DNA from: Mesoflavibacter sp037029465
Lineage (GTDB): Bacteria > Bacteroidota > Bacteroidia > Flavobacteriales > Flavobacteriaceae
Reading direction: 5' to 3'
Assembly: GCF_037029465.1 (NCBI RefSeq)
Contig: NZ_JAYMEM010000029.1
Span: 124,001-188,000, forward strand
Length of the DNA: 64,000 nucleotides
Part shown: piece by piece, positions 16,594 through 25,504 of the stretch
Position numbering within the stretch: position 1 is the first letter of the stretch
How the letters are laid out: each line of letters opens with the position of its first letter
Notes under the pieces: generated by a model
What the model saw: the letters and a program-made list of their open reading frames with translations, nothing else
What the model was told of the DNA's origin: nothing
The model's database searches: none
Translations under genes and position numbers: made by a program

Positions 16594-18914
16594 TACCATT
16601 CTATTAATTGGTTTTCGGTATTATTTTTAATACGTTCTACTTTGCCTGTTTTACTGCTCCATTTGTACTCAAACTTTGGTTTGAGTTCTTTCCATAATTC
16701 TTTTTTTACACGATATGGAGTATACTCATTTTGAATTAATGTTAATTCGTTATCTGAACTACCCCCAGTACTACTAATCCCAGCTTTTTCTACTGTTGCA
16801 ATAGGAATTTCATAATCAAATTTATCTCTTACAATTGCTTTTATTTCTTCTTGAATTTGAGCTTCAATTTTCTTTTTCTGTTGGCGTAATTCTTTTTTAG
16901 TAGCTGCATCTAAAGCATCTTTGCCTCTTAGAGCTAATTTGGTTTTAATTTCTTCTAACTCGTCTTTGTATTTTGCTTTAACCGTTTTAGTAGCTTGAGC
17001 GGTGTAGTCTTTCCATTGCTTAGCTTCTTCATTGGTAAACTTCTTTAAGAATACTAAACTGGATTTTACAGTAGCTCCACTTTTCATAAATACATCTTGC
17101 GGAATAGAGGTAATTAAGATGATTTTTGCTGTACTCTCAAAGTATTCTCTAACCTTTGCTAAGTTTTGTGTATTCAAAACCCCTTCAGGCAATACAATAC
17201 CTGTCCTTCCGCCTGGTTTTAATAAGCGGATACATCTTTCTATAAATAATACTTCTGTTAAACCACTCATACCATTTTTACCAATATGCAAGGTGTTTAG
17301 TAATGGTTTATCTATGTTATTATCTACTTGAAGCATAGCTTTAGCGTATGTTTCTTCTCCATACATTTGCTTGTATTTTGCGATACGCTTTTCATCTTTT
17401 AATTGGTCTGCTTTAGTAATTAATAAAGATTTTTCTACTCTTGCTCCGAAAGGCGGATTGGTTAAAATGACGTCAAAACGGTTTTCAAATATTCCGTTGA
17501 TGTTTAATAAACCATCTCTGTGATGCACACCTCCGTGACCGTCTCCGTGCATTATCATATTCATTTTGGCAGTACGAGCCATTCGAGGATTGGCATCTGT
17601 ACCAAAGATACAAGCGGATGATAATTTTTCTAAACGAGATATGTACTTGCCAGCTTCTTTGGCTTTTTCTTGTTCTTCACGTTTTCTGATTTGTGTTTCA
17701 AAGCCTAATTTGTGAATGATTTCATTAGAAATATCATTTAGCTTCTCTTCATCTTGGTCTGTTGTTTTTATCTCGTCAAAGGTTTTATTAACCTTGTCTT
17801 TTTCTAATTTAATATCGTTTTCAATCTTTTCTCTTACATATTCAAAAGCCTTGATTAAGAAACCACCAGAACCACAACAAGGGTCGCACATTACTTCATC
17901 TTCTTGAGGGTCTAAAACTTCTACTATAAAATCTACGACTGTTCTTGGTGTAAAAAACTGCCCTAATTCTCCTCTAAACGTTCCGCCTAAGAACTGTTCA
18001 AATGCAATACCTTTTACATCATCAGAGGTTGTAGAAAGGTTATATTTCTGTAGTTTCTTTACTATCTCTTTAAATGAACCTTGTTTGATTCTTATTTTAT
18101 CATTGACATCAAAAAGTTCATCTTCTTCAAATTCATCTTTAGTTAATTCAAACCAATAATCCATATAAGGGATGTCGTCTTTTGGACCATTACGTTTTAC
18201 ATTAACAGGACGAATATTTTTCTCGTAATTAGATTCTTGTTTTTCAAATTGCTTTAATGTGAAAATATTATCTTCATCAGGATTGCGTTCGTACCTGATT
18301 TTCATAAACAGAATTTTACTTATTTCATCAAATGCTGCTTCTGGAGATAGTTTGTCGTTATTACGAATTACATTATGACATTGAAACAGTAGTTTAGAAA
18401 ACTCGTCTCTTTCAAATGCTTTGGTTTGCTCTAATAACTTCTGAATTTTATCATTACTATTGGCTTCTTTAGCGTTTGGAATATCTAAAATTTCATCACT
18501 TAATGTTTTTGGTGTAACAGCTAAATTGACTTTAAAAACCTTGGTTTCTTTTTCGTTTGTAGTTACAAAAAACGGAGCATTCGCAAAGCGAGCATAGTTT
18601 TGACCTTGATAGTAATCTTCTGATTTTATGGTAATGTAATCGGCTTTACATTCTACCACAATAATTGGATTCAGTTTTTTGAGTTTATCCTCTTTGCTTC
18701 TCCATATTACAATATCTGCACTTGCTCTTCCTGTTCCTCTTTTAGAGCCTGTTAGTTTTACTTCTTGTGCCATTTGCTCTAAAGTGTATTCATAATGATT
18801 TACTAATCTACAAATGTATTTTTGTCTTACGTGTTCTTCAGGAGTCATTATCAACTCTTTCCCTAATAGGGGAGCAAATATTTTGTTACCGTTTATTTGT
18901 AGTTCTAATGACAT
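16593..18914 (-). CDS. PD-(D/E)XK nuclease fused to N6-adenine DNA methyltransferase
   Basis: The 773-residue protein starts with an HsdR-N-type nuclease domain (Asp67 in ADIVIW, then VVECK with Glu88 and Lys90), which is the PD-(D/E)XK triad. The HsdM-like methyltransferase follows: GQFFTPR at 318-324, SAM motif DPCCGSGGF at 344-352 and catalytic NPPF at 486-489. A charged insert lies near 360-440. This layout (nuclease and methyltransferase in one chain plus a separate S subunit) matches BcgI-type (type IIB) restriction-modification more than classic type I, since no HsdR helicase gene occurs in the window. It starts 2 bp after the RhuM-like gene and overlaps hsdS. Confidence 0.88.
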   Translation of the reverse strand: MSLELQINGNKIFAPLLGKELIMTPEEHVRQKYICRLVNHYEYTLEQMAQEVKLTGSKRGTGRASADIVIWRSKEDKLKKLNPIIVVECKADYITIKSEDYYQGQNYARFANAPFFVTTNEKETKVFKVNLAVTPKTLSDEILDIPNAKEANSNDKIQKLLEQTKAFERDEFSKLLFQCHNVIRNNDKLSPEAAFDEISKILFMKIRYERNPDEDNIFTLKQFEKQESNYEKNIRPVNVKRNGPKDDIPYMDYWFELTKDEFEEDELFDVNDKIRIKQGSFKEIVKKLQKYNLSTTSDDVKGIAFEQFLGGTFRGELGQFFTPRTVVDFIVEVLDPQEDEVMCDPCCGSGGFLIKAFEYVREKIENDIKLEKDKVNKTFDEIKTTDQDEEKLNDISNEIIHKLGFETQIRKREEQEKAKEAGKYISRLEKLSSACIFGTDANPRMARTAKMNMIMHGDGHGGVHHRDGLLNINGIFENRFDVILTNPPFGARVEKSLLITKADQLKDEKRIAKYKQMYGEETYAKAMLQVDNNIDKPLLNTLHIGKNGMSGLTEVLFIERCIRLLKPGGRTGIVLPEGVLNTQNLAKVREYFESTAKIILITSIPQDVFMKSGATVKSSLVFLKKFTNEEAKQWKDYTAQATKTVKAKYKDELEEIKTKLALRGKDALDAATKKELRQQKKKIEAQIQEEIKAIVRDKFDYEIPIATVEKAGISSTGGSSDNELTLIQNEYTPYRVKKELWKELKPKFEYKWSSKTGKVERIKNNTENQLIEW

Positions 18915-18916
18915 AG

Positions 18917-19933
18917 TTATTTAGATTTTTTATTTTTTTGTTCCAATGCTTTGATGTGTTTATCAAAGTCGGAATTTATTTTTTGTGTTTTGTTAAAGCT
19001 ATCGTACTCTTTTGCTGCTTTATTGACGGCTTGTTGATGAGACACCTTGCCTAAGCCTTCTAATACTTTGTATTCGTTGAAACTTAAAAACTTGTTTACG
19101 CTGTCTGCCAAAGCCTCCATAGTAAAGGTATTTCTACGTTCTATAAGGTTTTCTATGTAATCGAAATAACCTGATACTGTACGCTCTAATTGTTTAATTT
19201 CTTTTTCTTGTAGATAGTTCTTGGCTACTTTGGTGTCTTGTTTTAAAATTCTACCTTCTGGAGCATTTTTCCAAGTGGTCAAGCCCATATTATCGGTTTT
19301 ACTATTTGCCTTTAGGTAGATAATTTCTGCTGCTGTTTTGCCTGTAATAGCAAAGTGAAATTTGTTTTGTACGGTAGCATAAAAATTTTTGGTAATGTCT
19401 GATTTTGGGTCGTAGTCTATACTACATTCAGCAAAAATATCTGTAATTTGTTGGTATATTCTACGCTCACTGGTACGAATAGAACGTACTCTGTCTAATA
19501 ATTCTTTAAAATAATCTTTACCAAAAGCCGATGTACCTTGTTTTAAACGGTCATCATCCATTACAAATCCCTTAATGATATATTCTTTTAGAGTTTTGGT
19601 AGCCCAAATACGAAACTGGGTAGCTTTGGTGGAATTTACCCTGTAACCCACAGAAATAATGGCATCTAGATTGTAATATTTGGTTTTGTAATTTTTACCA
19701 TCAGATGCAGTTGTTTCCAAAATGGAAATAACTGATTTTTCTTCTAATTCTCCACTTTCAAAAATGTTGCTTAAATGCTTACTTATAGCGGGAACACCTA
19801 CCGAAAAAAGTTCTGCCATAGCTTTTTGAGTTAACCAAATGGTTTCGTCATTCAAAATAGCCTGAACTTTTACATCACCACTTGGGGCGGTGTATAGAAT
19901 AAAGTTATTGTTGTTGGGTACTAATTCGCTCAC
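18917..19933 (-). CDS. RhuM-family protein
   Basis: The 338-residue protein matches the virulence RhuM family: an N-terminal DNA-binding-like region (WLTQKAMAELFSVGVPAISKHLSNIFE), YYNLDAIISVGYRVNS near 87-102, and TQFRIWATKTLKEYIIKGF, followed by a helical C-terminal half rich in Lys. RhuM genes lie inside many type I restriction operons; the biochemical role is not known, and the HTH-like start suggests control or DNA targeting. It begins 4 bp after the XRE gene and ends 2 bp before the methyltransferase, within the same transcript. Confidence 0.85.
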   Translation of the reverse strand: MSELVPNNNNFILYTAPSGDVKVQAILNDETIWLTQKAMAELFSVGVPAISKHLSNIFESGELEEKSVISILETTASDGKNYKTKYYNLDAIISVGYRVNSTKATQFRIWATKTLKEYIIKGFVMDDDRLKQGTSAFGKDYFKELLDRVRSIRTSERRIYQQITDIFAECSIDYDPKSDITKNFYATVQNKFHFAITGKTAAEIIYLKANSKTDNMGLTTWKNAPEGRILKQDTKVAKNYLQEKEIKQLERTVSGYFDYIENLIERRNTFTMEALADSVNKFLSFNEYKVLEGLGKVSHQQAVNKAAKEYDSFNKTQKINSDFDKHIKALEQKNKKSK

Positions 19934-19937
19934 TTGA

Positions 19938-20231
19938 TTATTTTTTAAGTTTTACGAGTTCTTCTTCTGCAATATTTAAGGCTTGCAATGCCTGTTCTTC
20001 ATTCTCTACCAACTGAAATACTTGGTCTGCTAACCAAAGTGAAAACAGGTCGTTATAGTCAAGTTTAAAAAGTTTTGCTAAAGGCTCTATGTGTTCTCGT
20101 TTAGCGGTTTTTTCTCCTCTTTCTATTTTACTAAGCATTGCGGTATCAATGTCTAACTCTGCGGATAAGTGCCTGAGTAGCATTTCTTGTTCTTCTCTTT
20201 TAGACCGTATTAAGTCTCCAAACTTGTTCAT
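19938..20231 (-). CDS. XRE-family HTH regulator of the restriction/Argonaute operon
   Basis: From the ATG at 20231 the protein is 97 residues; an in-frame TTG at 20264 would add 11 residues but falls in the promoter. The HTH_3 motif spans GDLIRSKREEQEMLLRHLSA through DTAMLSKIERGEKTAKREHI, followed by LAKLFKLDYNDLFSLW, as in restriction-control (C) proteins. A perfect inverted repeat overlaps the -7 box directly upstream. It is the first gene of the six-gene operon and so probably represses and times it. Confidence 0.87.
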   Translation of the reverse strand: MNKFGDLIRSKREEQEMLLRHLSAELDIDTAMLSKIERGEKTAKREHIEPLAKLFKLDYNDLFSLWLADQVFQLVENEEQALQALNIAEEELVKLKK

Positions 20232-20255
20232 CCTTTGCTTATTTGTGTTAATTGC

Positions 20256-20289
20256 ATTTGTCAAATATAGACAAATAAAAAATAAACAA
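20256..20289 (-). promoter_or_regulatory. Operon promoter with overlapping operator
   Basis: On the minus strand TATATTTG (20262-20269) matches the flavobacterial -7 box, with TTG 17 bp upstream (20287-20289). A perfect inverted repeat, ATTTGTC and GACAAAT spaced by 7 bp (20256-20276), covers the -7 box. This is a textbook place for autorepression by the XRE protein encoded downstream. It also rules out the TTG at 20264 as a start. Confidence 0.7.
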
Positions 20290-20335
20290 GAACAAAAACC
20301 ACAAGAAGAATTGAAAAAAGTGCAAAGATTGCAAA

Positions 20336-22621
20336 CTACAGTTTATCTGTAGTTTTTTGATAGTGTCCGTAACTGGGTTGCGAGAGATGTGAACCTAATA
20401 AGGTTTTGAGCAAATTATCAATAGAACGGTCTTTAAGTTGGTATTTCTTTCCTATGATGATGGCTTCTTCACGTTTGAAGTTTTGCGGTAAGGCTTCAAA
20501 AAATTGCTTTTTATTATTAGCACCTTTAAAAACGCCTGTTTCTTCTTTCTTTGGTAGGTTGTTATACATTAACAAACTGTGTTGTAGATAGACATTTGCA
20601 ATCAATAACGCCATTTCAAAATCTTCATCTGTACACGTAACATTTTCGGTACAATCGCCATTATCAAACTTGCGAAGCGTGGATAATATCATACAAATAC
20701 GATACAGAATTAAGCCTAATCGTTTTACTACGCTTCCAGCTTCTTCTGCTGTAAAGGTGGTTACTTCTGTTAACCATTGTTGCCCTGTATAATTAACCGT
20801 TTGCCATTGTTCTTTGGATAAGTGTATTTGCGTTGGATTCGCTTCTAAGAAGTTTATCATTTCTAATACATTCTGCGATAAGGCTTCAAAATGGTCGTTT
20901 AAATTTAAGGTATTGCCGAAAGGCGATACATCTTTCCAAAGTTGCTCTACTTTAAATGTATAGAATAAAAAGCGACTGAATAAACCATCTTCTGCGGATG
21001 CAATGATATTGGCAACTTGACCAGGCGTACCTGATAACGCCACAGATATTTTAGGCTCTTTGATAATTACATATTCATTATCTGTTTTTCTTGAAACAGA
21101 AATGGTTTCAGAATGAAACGCTTTTCTGAGCATATCAGAATATCCGCCCCAATCTTGTTTAAAAACCGCTCCCATACTATCAGCTTCTGTTTCGCAAATA
21201 ATTCCTTTACCCTCATTTTGTTGTATGTGTTGTAAAATTGCTGCATAAGATGTATTTGCAGGGATGAATACGACTTTAAAAGGTGGTTTTACAGGCTCTT
21301 CTGGAGTTTCTGTGTCGTCTTTCTTTCGGTTACGTTGTTCTACCTTGTATTGGGCTAATTCAGCTTCATAAATGGACTTATCTTGATTGCTTTGTTCTAA
21401 TACACTTTCTTGATATGGGTCTGCTAATATTTTGGCAAATTTTAAAGCACCTTTTCCGCTTGCTGCTGGAGCTATGATAAACGAAAACAGATTAGGAAAT
21501 ACCGTCTGTTGAGCATAAACGCCCGATACATTAGGTAAACAACCGCTAAGAATAGACAATGCACCAGTAAAGAACACGTCACGTTCTCTTGGGTCTGTAA
21601 ATGCCATTGTTCCTTTTCTTAAAATCTCTGGTAGATTATCAAATAATTGTTCGTCAAAAGTGGGTGTATTTTTTAGGTAGTCTTCATTGTTTACTATCTC
21701 AGTTGGTTGTATTGTATTCTTATGACTTGGATAGCTCGCAAATTGCATAACGTTGTTATCATAAGCCGATTTTACAGATGCTTTTATTTCTTCTTGGTTT
21801 AGGTCGTAAGTATTTAGAATAAGATGCAAAGTATCATCATACACGATTCCTCTCCTGTTGCAATTACAAGCCAATTGATATATGAAATTGTTTCGGTTGC
21901 CTTCTGCATAGCTTTCTTTGTTTTCGGTGAATGTGATACACTCGGTAAAGATTTCTGAACTATTATTGTTTTCATTAGAATTTAGATTTTGGGTTACTAC
22001 TGTATTGGGTGCTGTTGGTTTGATTGGTTCTAAAACCCTTTCGGTTTTTACCTTGAACTTTTCGTTTTGTATATTCTTATATCCGTTAGGATCATAAGAC
22101 ACAAAACACAACCTTGTAATGTCTTTACATTTTGGGTCTGCTTCAATACCCACTTCTTTTTCATAAAACGCTTGCACTTGTGCATAAGCGGTTTTATGCT
22201 TCTCCATAGTAGAATCTACTTCAATAAAAACTTTTAGGCCATTACCACTTGGGCTTGTGAAACAAGCAAAAGTGTAAGGAATGGATTGTATTTTCTGTTT
22301 TGCTTCTTGAAGCTCGTCTGGTTCTAACTTATCAAAATCTAAGTGTACAAATCCGCTGTACATTTTAAAGTATTCCTTTTTACGACCGCCTTCAAAAGTT
22401 GCTGAAGGTGTAAAGGCTACTAATTCTTTTTTGAATTGGTCTGCTCGTTCTGGTTTACCCATTCCAATAGCCATACGGATAGCTTCTATAGGTTCTTTGT
22501 ATTTGCCCTCAATAACGTCCTTTACTATTAGTAGTAAGGCTTTATTTTCTATGGGTTGATTGAAATGTTTATATATAGTTGATGATGCCATTTTAGAAGT
22601 ATTTATGTGATTATTATCCAT
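20336..22621 (-). CDS. VirE-N/DUF3987-type primase-like protein of Bacteroidota elements
   Basis: The 761-residue protein has a BT4734/VirE N-terminal primase-like domain with FVHLDFDKL (91-99) and SPSGNGLKVF (123-132), and a C-terminal DUF3987 half containing a phosphate-loop-like PAASGKGA. Such proteins occur on Bacteroidota integrative elements and are thought to help replicate the excised form. The frame overlaps the upstream HTH gene by 8 bp; an ATG at residue 11 (MASSTIYKHF) is an alternative start without overlap. Only about 70 bp separate its stop from the XRE promoter, so it closes the integration-replication module. Confidence 0.82.
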   Translation of the reverse strand: MDNNHINTSKMASSTIYKHFNQPIENKALLLIVKDVIEGKYKEPIEAIRMAIGMGKPERADQFKKELVAFTPSATFEGGRKKEYFKMYSGFVHLDFDKLEPDELQEAKQKIQSIPYTFACFTSPSGNGLKVFIEVDSTMEKHKTAYAQVQAFYEKEVGIEADPKCKDITRLCFVSYDPNGYKNIQNEKFKVKTERVLEPIKPTAPNTVVTQNLNSNENNNSSEIFTECITFTENKESYAEGNRNNFIYQLACNCNRRGIVYDDTLHLILNTYDLNQEEIKASVKSAYDNNVMQFASYPSHKNTIQPTEIVNNEDYLKNTPTFDEQLFDNLPEILRKGTMAFTDPRERDVFFTGALSILSGCLPNVSGVYAQQTVFPNLFSFIIAPAASGKGALKFAKILADPYQESVLEQSNQDKSIYEAELAQYKVEQRNRKKDDTETPEEPVKPPFKVVFIPANTSYAAILQHIQQNEGKGIICETEADSMGAVFKQDWGGYSDMLRKAFHSETISVSRKTDNEYVIIKEPKISVALSGTPGQVANIIASAEDGLFSRFLFYTFKVEQLWKDVSPFGNTLNLNDHFEALSQNVLEMINFLEANPTQIHLSKEQWQTVNYTGQQWLTEVTTFTAEEAGSVVKRLGLILYRICMILSTLRKFDNGDCTENVTCTDEDFEMALLIANVYLQHSLLMYNNLPKKEETGVFKGANNKKQFFEALPQNFKREEAIIIGKKYQLKDRSIDNLLKTLLGSHLSQPSYGHYQKTTDKL

Positions 22622-22895
22622 TGATAGGTGCTTTAAAATTTTTATCTAACAATTGGAGTATGTCTGATAAGCGGTAATAGATTTTGTACCCAATTTGGCA
22701 ATAGCCTATGAGTCCGCTATCTCGCCAATATTGAGCGGTACGCTTACTTACATTCATTATCTGTAGAAACTCTTGGGTGTCGAAAAACACTTGGTCAGGA
22801 TTGCTTCTTTGCTTGTCTTTAAGCATAAGCGTTAGTTCTGATAGTCTATCGTCTATCTGCTCTAACTTTTCGTCTAAAGGATGATAAAAGCCCAT
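22614..22895 (-). CDS. Excisionase-like HTH protein
   Basis: The 93-residue protein has a helix-turn-helix of the MerR/excisionase class: FLQIMNVSKRTAQYWRDSGL followed by IGYKIYYRLSDILQLL. A charged helix precedes it. Such small proteins act with tyrosine integrases to bend the attachment DNA or control excision. It lies 2 bp after the next HTH gene and overlaps the primase-like gene, so both are probably translated together. Confidence 0.8.
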   Translation of the reverse strand: MGFYHPLDEKLEQIDDRLSELTLMLKDKQRSNPDQVFFDTQEFLQIMNVSKRTAQYWRDSGLIGYCQIGYKIYYRLSDILQLLDKNFKAPING

Positions 22896-22897
22896 AT

Positions 22898-23200
22898 CTA
22901 ACTGCGTTTGTTTTGAATTAGATAATTGGCTGCTGCTTTTTCGATTTCGTCTGTAGAAGATTGACGGTTACGCTGTAACCATTCGTCTAACTCGGTACGA
23001 TTGAAATAGAGTTTTTTACCCTGTGGGCAGAAATGCGGAACGGATTTCTGACTGGTAAGTTTGTAGAGATGTGAAGCACTTATATCTAAATAGCTACAAG
23101 CATCATTGAAGTTTAGTACTTCTTTCTTTAAGAGGTTTTGTTCCTCTATCTTTTGCTCAAGTCTGTTGAGCTTTTCTAAAATTAAATTTTCGTTACTCAT
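22898..23200 (-). CDS. Excisionase-like HTH protein
   Basis: The 100-residue protein begins with a coiled-coil helix (LEKLNRLEQKIEEQNLLKKE) and continues with an excisionase-type HTH: SYLDISASHLYKLTSQKSVP, FCPQGKKLYFNRTELDEWL. It is a paralogue in kind of the downstream 93-residue protein, though of different sequence. It is first in the pair of HTH genes leading to the primase-like gene; roughly 120 bp separate it from the gene upstream. Confidence 0.82.
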   Translation of the reverse strand: MSNENLILEKLNRLEQKIEEQNLLKKEVLNFNDACSYLDISASHLYKLTSQKSVPHFCPQGKKLYFNRTELDEWLQRNRQSSTDEIEKAAANYLIQNKRS

Positions 23201-23321
23201 TTTGTTACGATTTTTAAAAGTTTTACAATAAATTCTATTGCAAACTTCTATCGTAACAGGTTGGTAATCAGTAAGAAGGTAACGTCTTACTACTATATCT
23301 TACTCATCTTACTGTTTTTAT

Positions 23322-24392
23322 TTACAGTTGTCTGAGAATGTCATCAATAGTGTCTTGTTCTTTAGGGTAGTTGTTCTTATTTTTATACAAATTATTACGT
23401 TTCAAATCCGTTCCTTTTTTAGAATAAAAGAGGTTTGATTGTTCAATAGTTGTAGGATTGAAATTGCTAAAGTGTTGCTCCATTTTTGAAACTATGTAAC
23501 TGAATTGTGTTGTCTCACAACCTAAATGAATTTGAGGAGCACCTATCTTTAAATCTTTGCTTGTTAATACACTTACTAATTGCTCTACTGTGGTTTTATC
23601 TTCATTCAATAACTCTACGTGTATATTTAAAGCTGATAAGGTGGATTTTAGCTTTGTTGTATCTCCAGTAAAACCAAAAGACAAACGAGTATCTTTTTCA
23701 AACTTATAATCATCAATACCTAAAAGAATATTGTTTACAGTTTCAAATTCAGGCGTTGTTTTGTCAATATCTATATCTGGAATAGGCTGTTGAAGTAGTT
23801 CTCCGTAAAGCTCATTTTTATTTGACGGTAATTCCGAAAGGAATTGAGGATATAACTTTTCGGTTTCCTTTAGAAAACGAATTACGTTAGTAATGAGTTG
23901 AGGAACAACATAAGCTGTTAAGTCGGTTTTGGTAAAACTGTCTTGGTCTGTTCCTATTCTTAATAATAGGTCTTTGCAAGATTTCACTACGTTTTGAACT
24001 ATCTCTTTTTTCTGAATCTCTCCAATGTCTTTATTTACACACTTAAAAACTCTGTCTGATAGTCTTGTAGCTTCATTTAAAAGCAAGTAATGATAAAACC
24101 TTTGTGTTGCTGTGATTGGTTCTTCTAATTGGATTTCAACTAATGGATGCAGAATGTCGTGGCTAATATCTGTATCTGCTTGCAGTAGGTAGATTTCCAA
24201 ACCATCTTCCTTGAATAGATTAGGCTTGTTTTTGTGGATTTCTTTTAACGCTTTGTAATACTCGTTTATAGTCTGTGTAGGCTTCATAAATTTTGCAGAC
24301 AAATTTTGTCTGTAAAACTTTTCATTGACCGCATCACTTGCCCAAGGTTTTAGGTCGCCATAAATGATGCTTTTAAAAATAGTTAGTTCCAT
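23322..24392 (-). CDS. Unrecognised mobile-element protein next to the integrase
   Basis: The 356-residue, largely helical protein has no signal peptide or membrane segment. The segment around residues 80-130 (LHPLVEIQLEEP, RFYHYLLLNEATRL) resembles RteC-type regulators of Bacteroidota elements loosely, but I cannot confirm this. The last 60 residues are Asn/Lys-rich. Its start is 1 bp after the integrase stop, so it is co-translated with it and probably acts in excision or its control. Function unknown. Confidence 0.6.
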   Translation of the reverse strand: MELTIFKSIIYGDLKPWASDAVNEKFYRQNLSAKFMKPTQTINEYYKALKEIHKNKPNLFKEDGLEIYLLQADTDISHDILHPLVEIQLEEPITATQRFYHYLLLNEATRLSDRVFKCVNKDIGEIQKKEIVQNVVKSCKDLLLRIGTDQDSFTKTDLTAYVVPQLITNVIRFLKETEKLYPQFLSELPSNKNELYGELLQQPIPDIDIDKTTPEFETVNNILLGIDDYKFEKDTRLSFGFTGDTTKLKSTLSALNIHVELLNEDKTTVEQLVSVLTSKDLKIGAPQIHLGCETTQFSYIVSKMEQHFSNFNPTTIEQSNLFYSKKGTDLKRNNLYKNKNNYPKEQDTIDDILRQL

Positions 24393-24393
24393 A

Positions 24394-25500
24394 TTATAAA
24401 TCGAGTTGAATTTTATTAGCTGCTTCTTTCTTCTTGTTATCTATTACTTTGGCATATATCTGAGTAGTTTTCAGTTCTCTATGACCTAATAATTTTGATA
24501 CGGTGTAAATATCTGTACCCATTGTAAGCTGTAGGGTTGCATAGGTGTGTCTTGCACAATGGAACGTGATGTTTTTAGTAATACCTGCACGAAGTACCCA
24601 TTGAGCTAATTTAACATTGTGCCAAGCACTATATTTTAAGCCTTTGAATACACGCTCCGTTTTTTCCTTTTCTTCTCCTAACATATTACGAGCTTGCTCG
24701 GATATTGGTAGGGTTTCCGCTCCTTTGGTTTTTTGTTGTCTGAAACGAATGTAGTAGCCCATTTCATCAGAATGTTGCACCTCTGACCAAATTAACTTAT
24801 TTATATCTGACCATCTTAAACCAGTAAGACAAGCGAATAAAAACGCAGTTTTTAGCTGCTTGCTTTCGCAATCTGCTTTTACTAATGCTTGAACTTCTTC
24901 TAAGGTTAAAAACTCTCTTTGTGGTTCTCCTTGTTTAAATCCCTGGACTTGCTCTGCAGGATTGTATTTTAAAATCCCATCTCTAACCGCTTGTTTTAAT
25001 GCTGCTTTTAATTTGTTGAAGTAGGAGTACTTGGAATTTTGAGATAATTCGTTTTCACTTTTGGTTTTAGCTTCATTGTCTAAATAATCTTTAAAGCCCT
25101 GTACCCATTCACGATTAACTCTATCAAATGAAATATCTCTTGGACTGTATTTTCTTAGATGCTTACCAACACTATCCCAATTGCCATAATTACCTAAACT
25201 GGCTTTTCTCTTTTCTGTGAGTGCATCAAAGTATAATAGGAAACTTCCTTTTAGTTTCTCCTTGTCTTGAAAATCATAAATGTTATTCTGAATTTCTAAG
25301 TGCCTTTTGGCTCTGATACTTTCAGCTAATTGTAGTATCGTTTTATTTTGGTCTTTCTCTGCCTTAGTAAGTGAACCTTTTTCTGGGTCAGGTTTTAGAT
25401 ACAATTTTAAGTATTCATATTCTCGCTTACCATTGGCATAGTAATCTAAATACAAACTGATTTTGTTTCCTTTCTTGCGTTTTCTTAATGTTACTTTCAT
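24394..25500 (-). CDS. int: Tyrosine recombinase (integrase)
   Basis: The 368-residue enzyme has an N-terminal arm-binding domain (MKVTLRKRKKGNKISLYLDY), a SAM-like core-binding domain near 90-190 and the catalytic domain. Catalytic residues are visible: Arg229 in TGLRWSD, a Lys near 257-259, His314-x-x-Arg317 in FHCARHTY, His340 in LLGHRELK and nucleophile Tyr349 in TTQIYA. It would integrate and excise the island at the mnmE 3' end. The length and layout match Bacteroidota element integrases. It is followed by the unrecognised gene at 1-bp distance and preceded by the HTH/zinc-finger gene at 4 bp. Confidence 0.95.
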   Translation of the reverse strand: MKVTLRKRKKGNKISLYLDYYANGKREYEYLKLYLKPDPEKGSLTKAEKDQNKTILQLAESIRAKRHLEIQNNIYDFQDKEKLKGSFLLYFDALTEKRKASLGNYGNWDSVGKHLRKYSPRDISFDRVNREWVQGFKDYLDNEAKTKSENELSQNSKYSYFNKLKAALKQAVRDGILKYNPAEQVQGFKQGEPQREFLTLEEVQALVKADCESKQLKTAFLFACLTGLRWSDINKLIWSEVQHSDEMGYYIRFRQQKTKGAETLPISEQARNMLGEEKEKTERVFKGLKYSAWHNVKLAQWVLRAGITKNITFHCARHTYATLQLTMGTDIYTVSKLLGHRELKTTQIYAKVIDNKKKEAANKIQLDL

Positions 25501-25504
25501 AAGG

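Noticed and set aside
20232..20264. N-terminal extension of the XRE protein from TTG
   Set aside because: The TTG lies within the -7 box and operator; the ATG at 20231 gives a normal XRE N-terminus.
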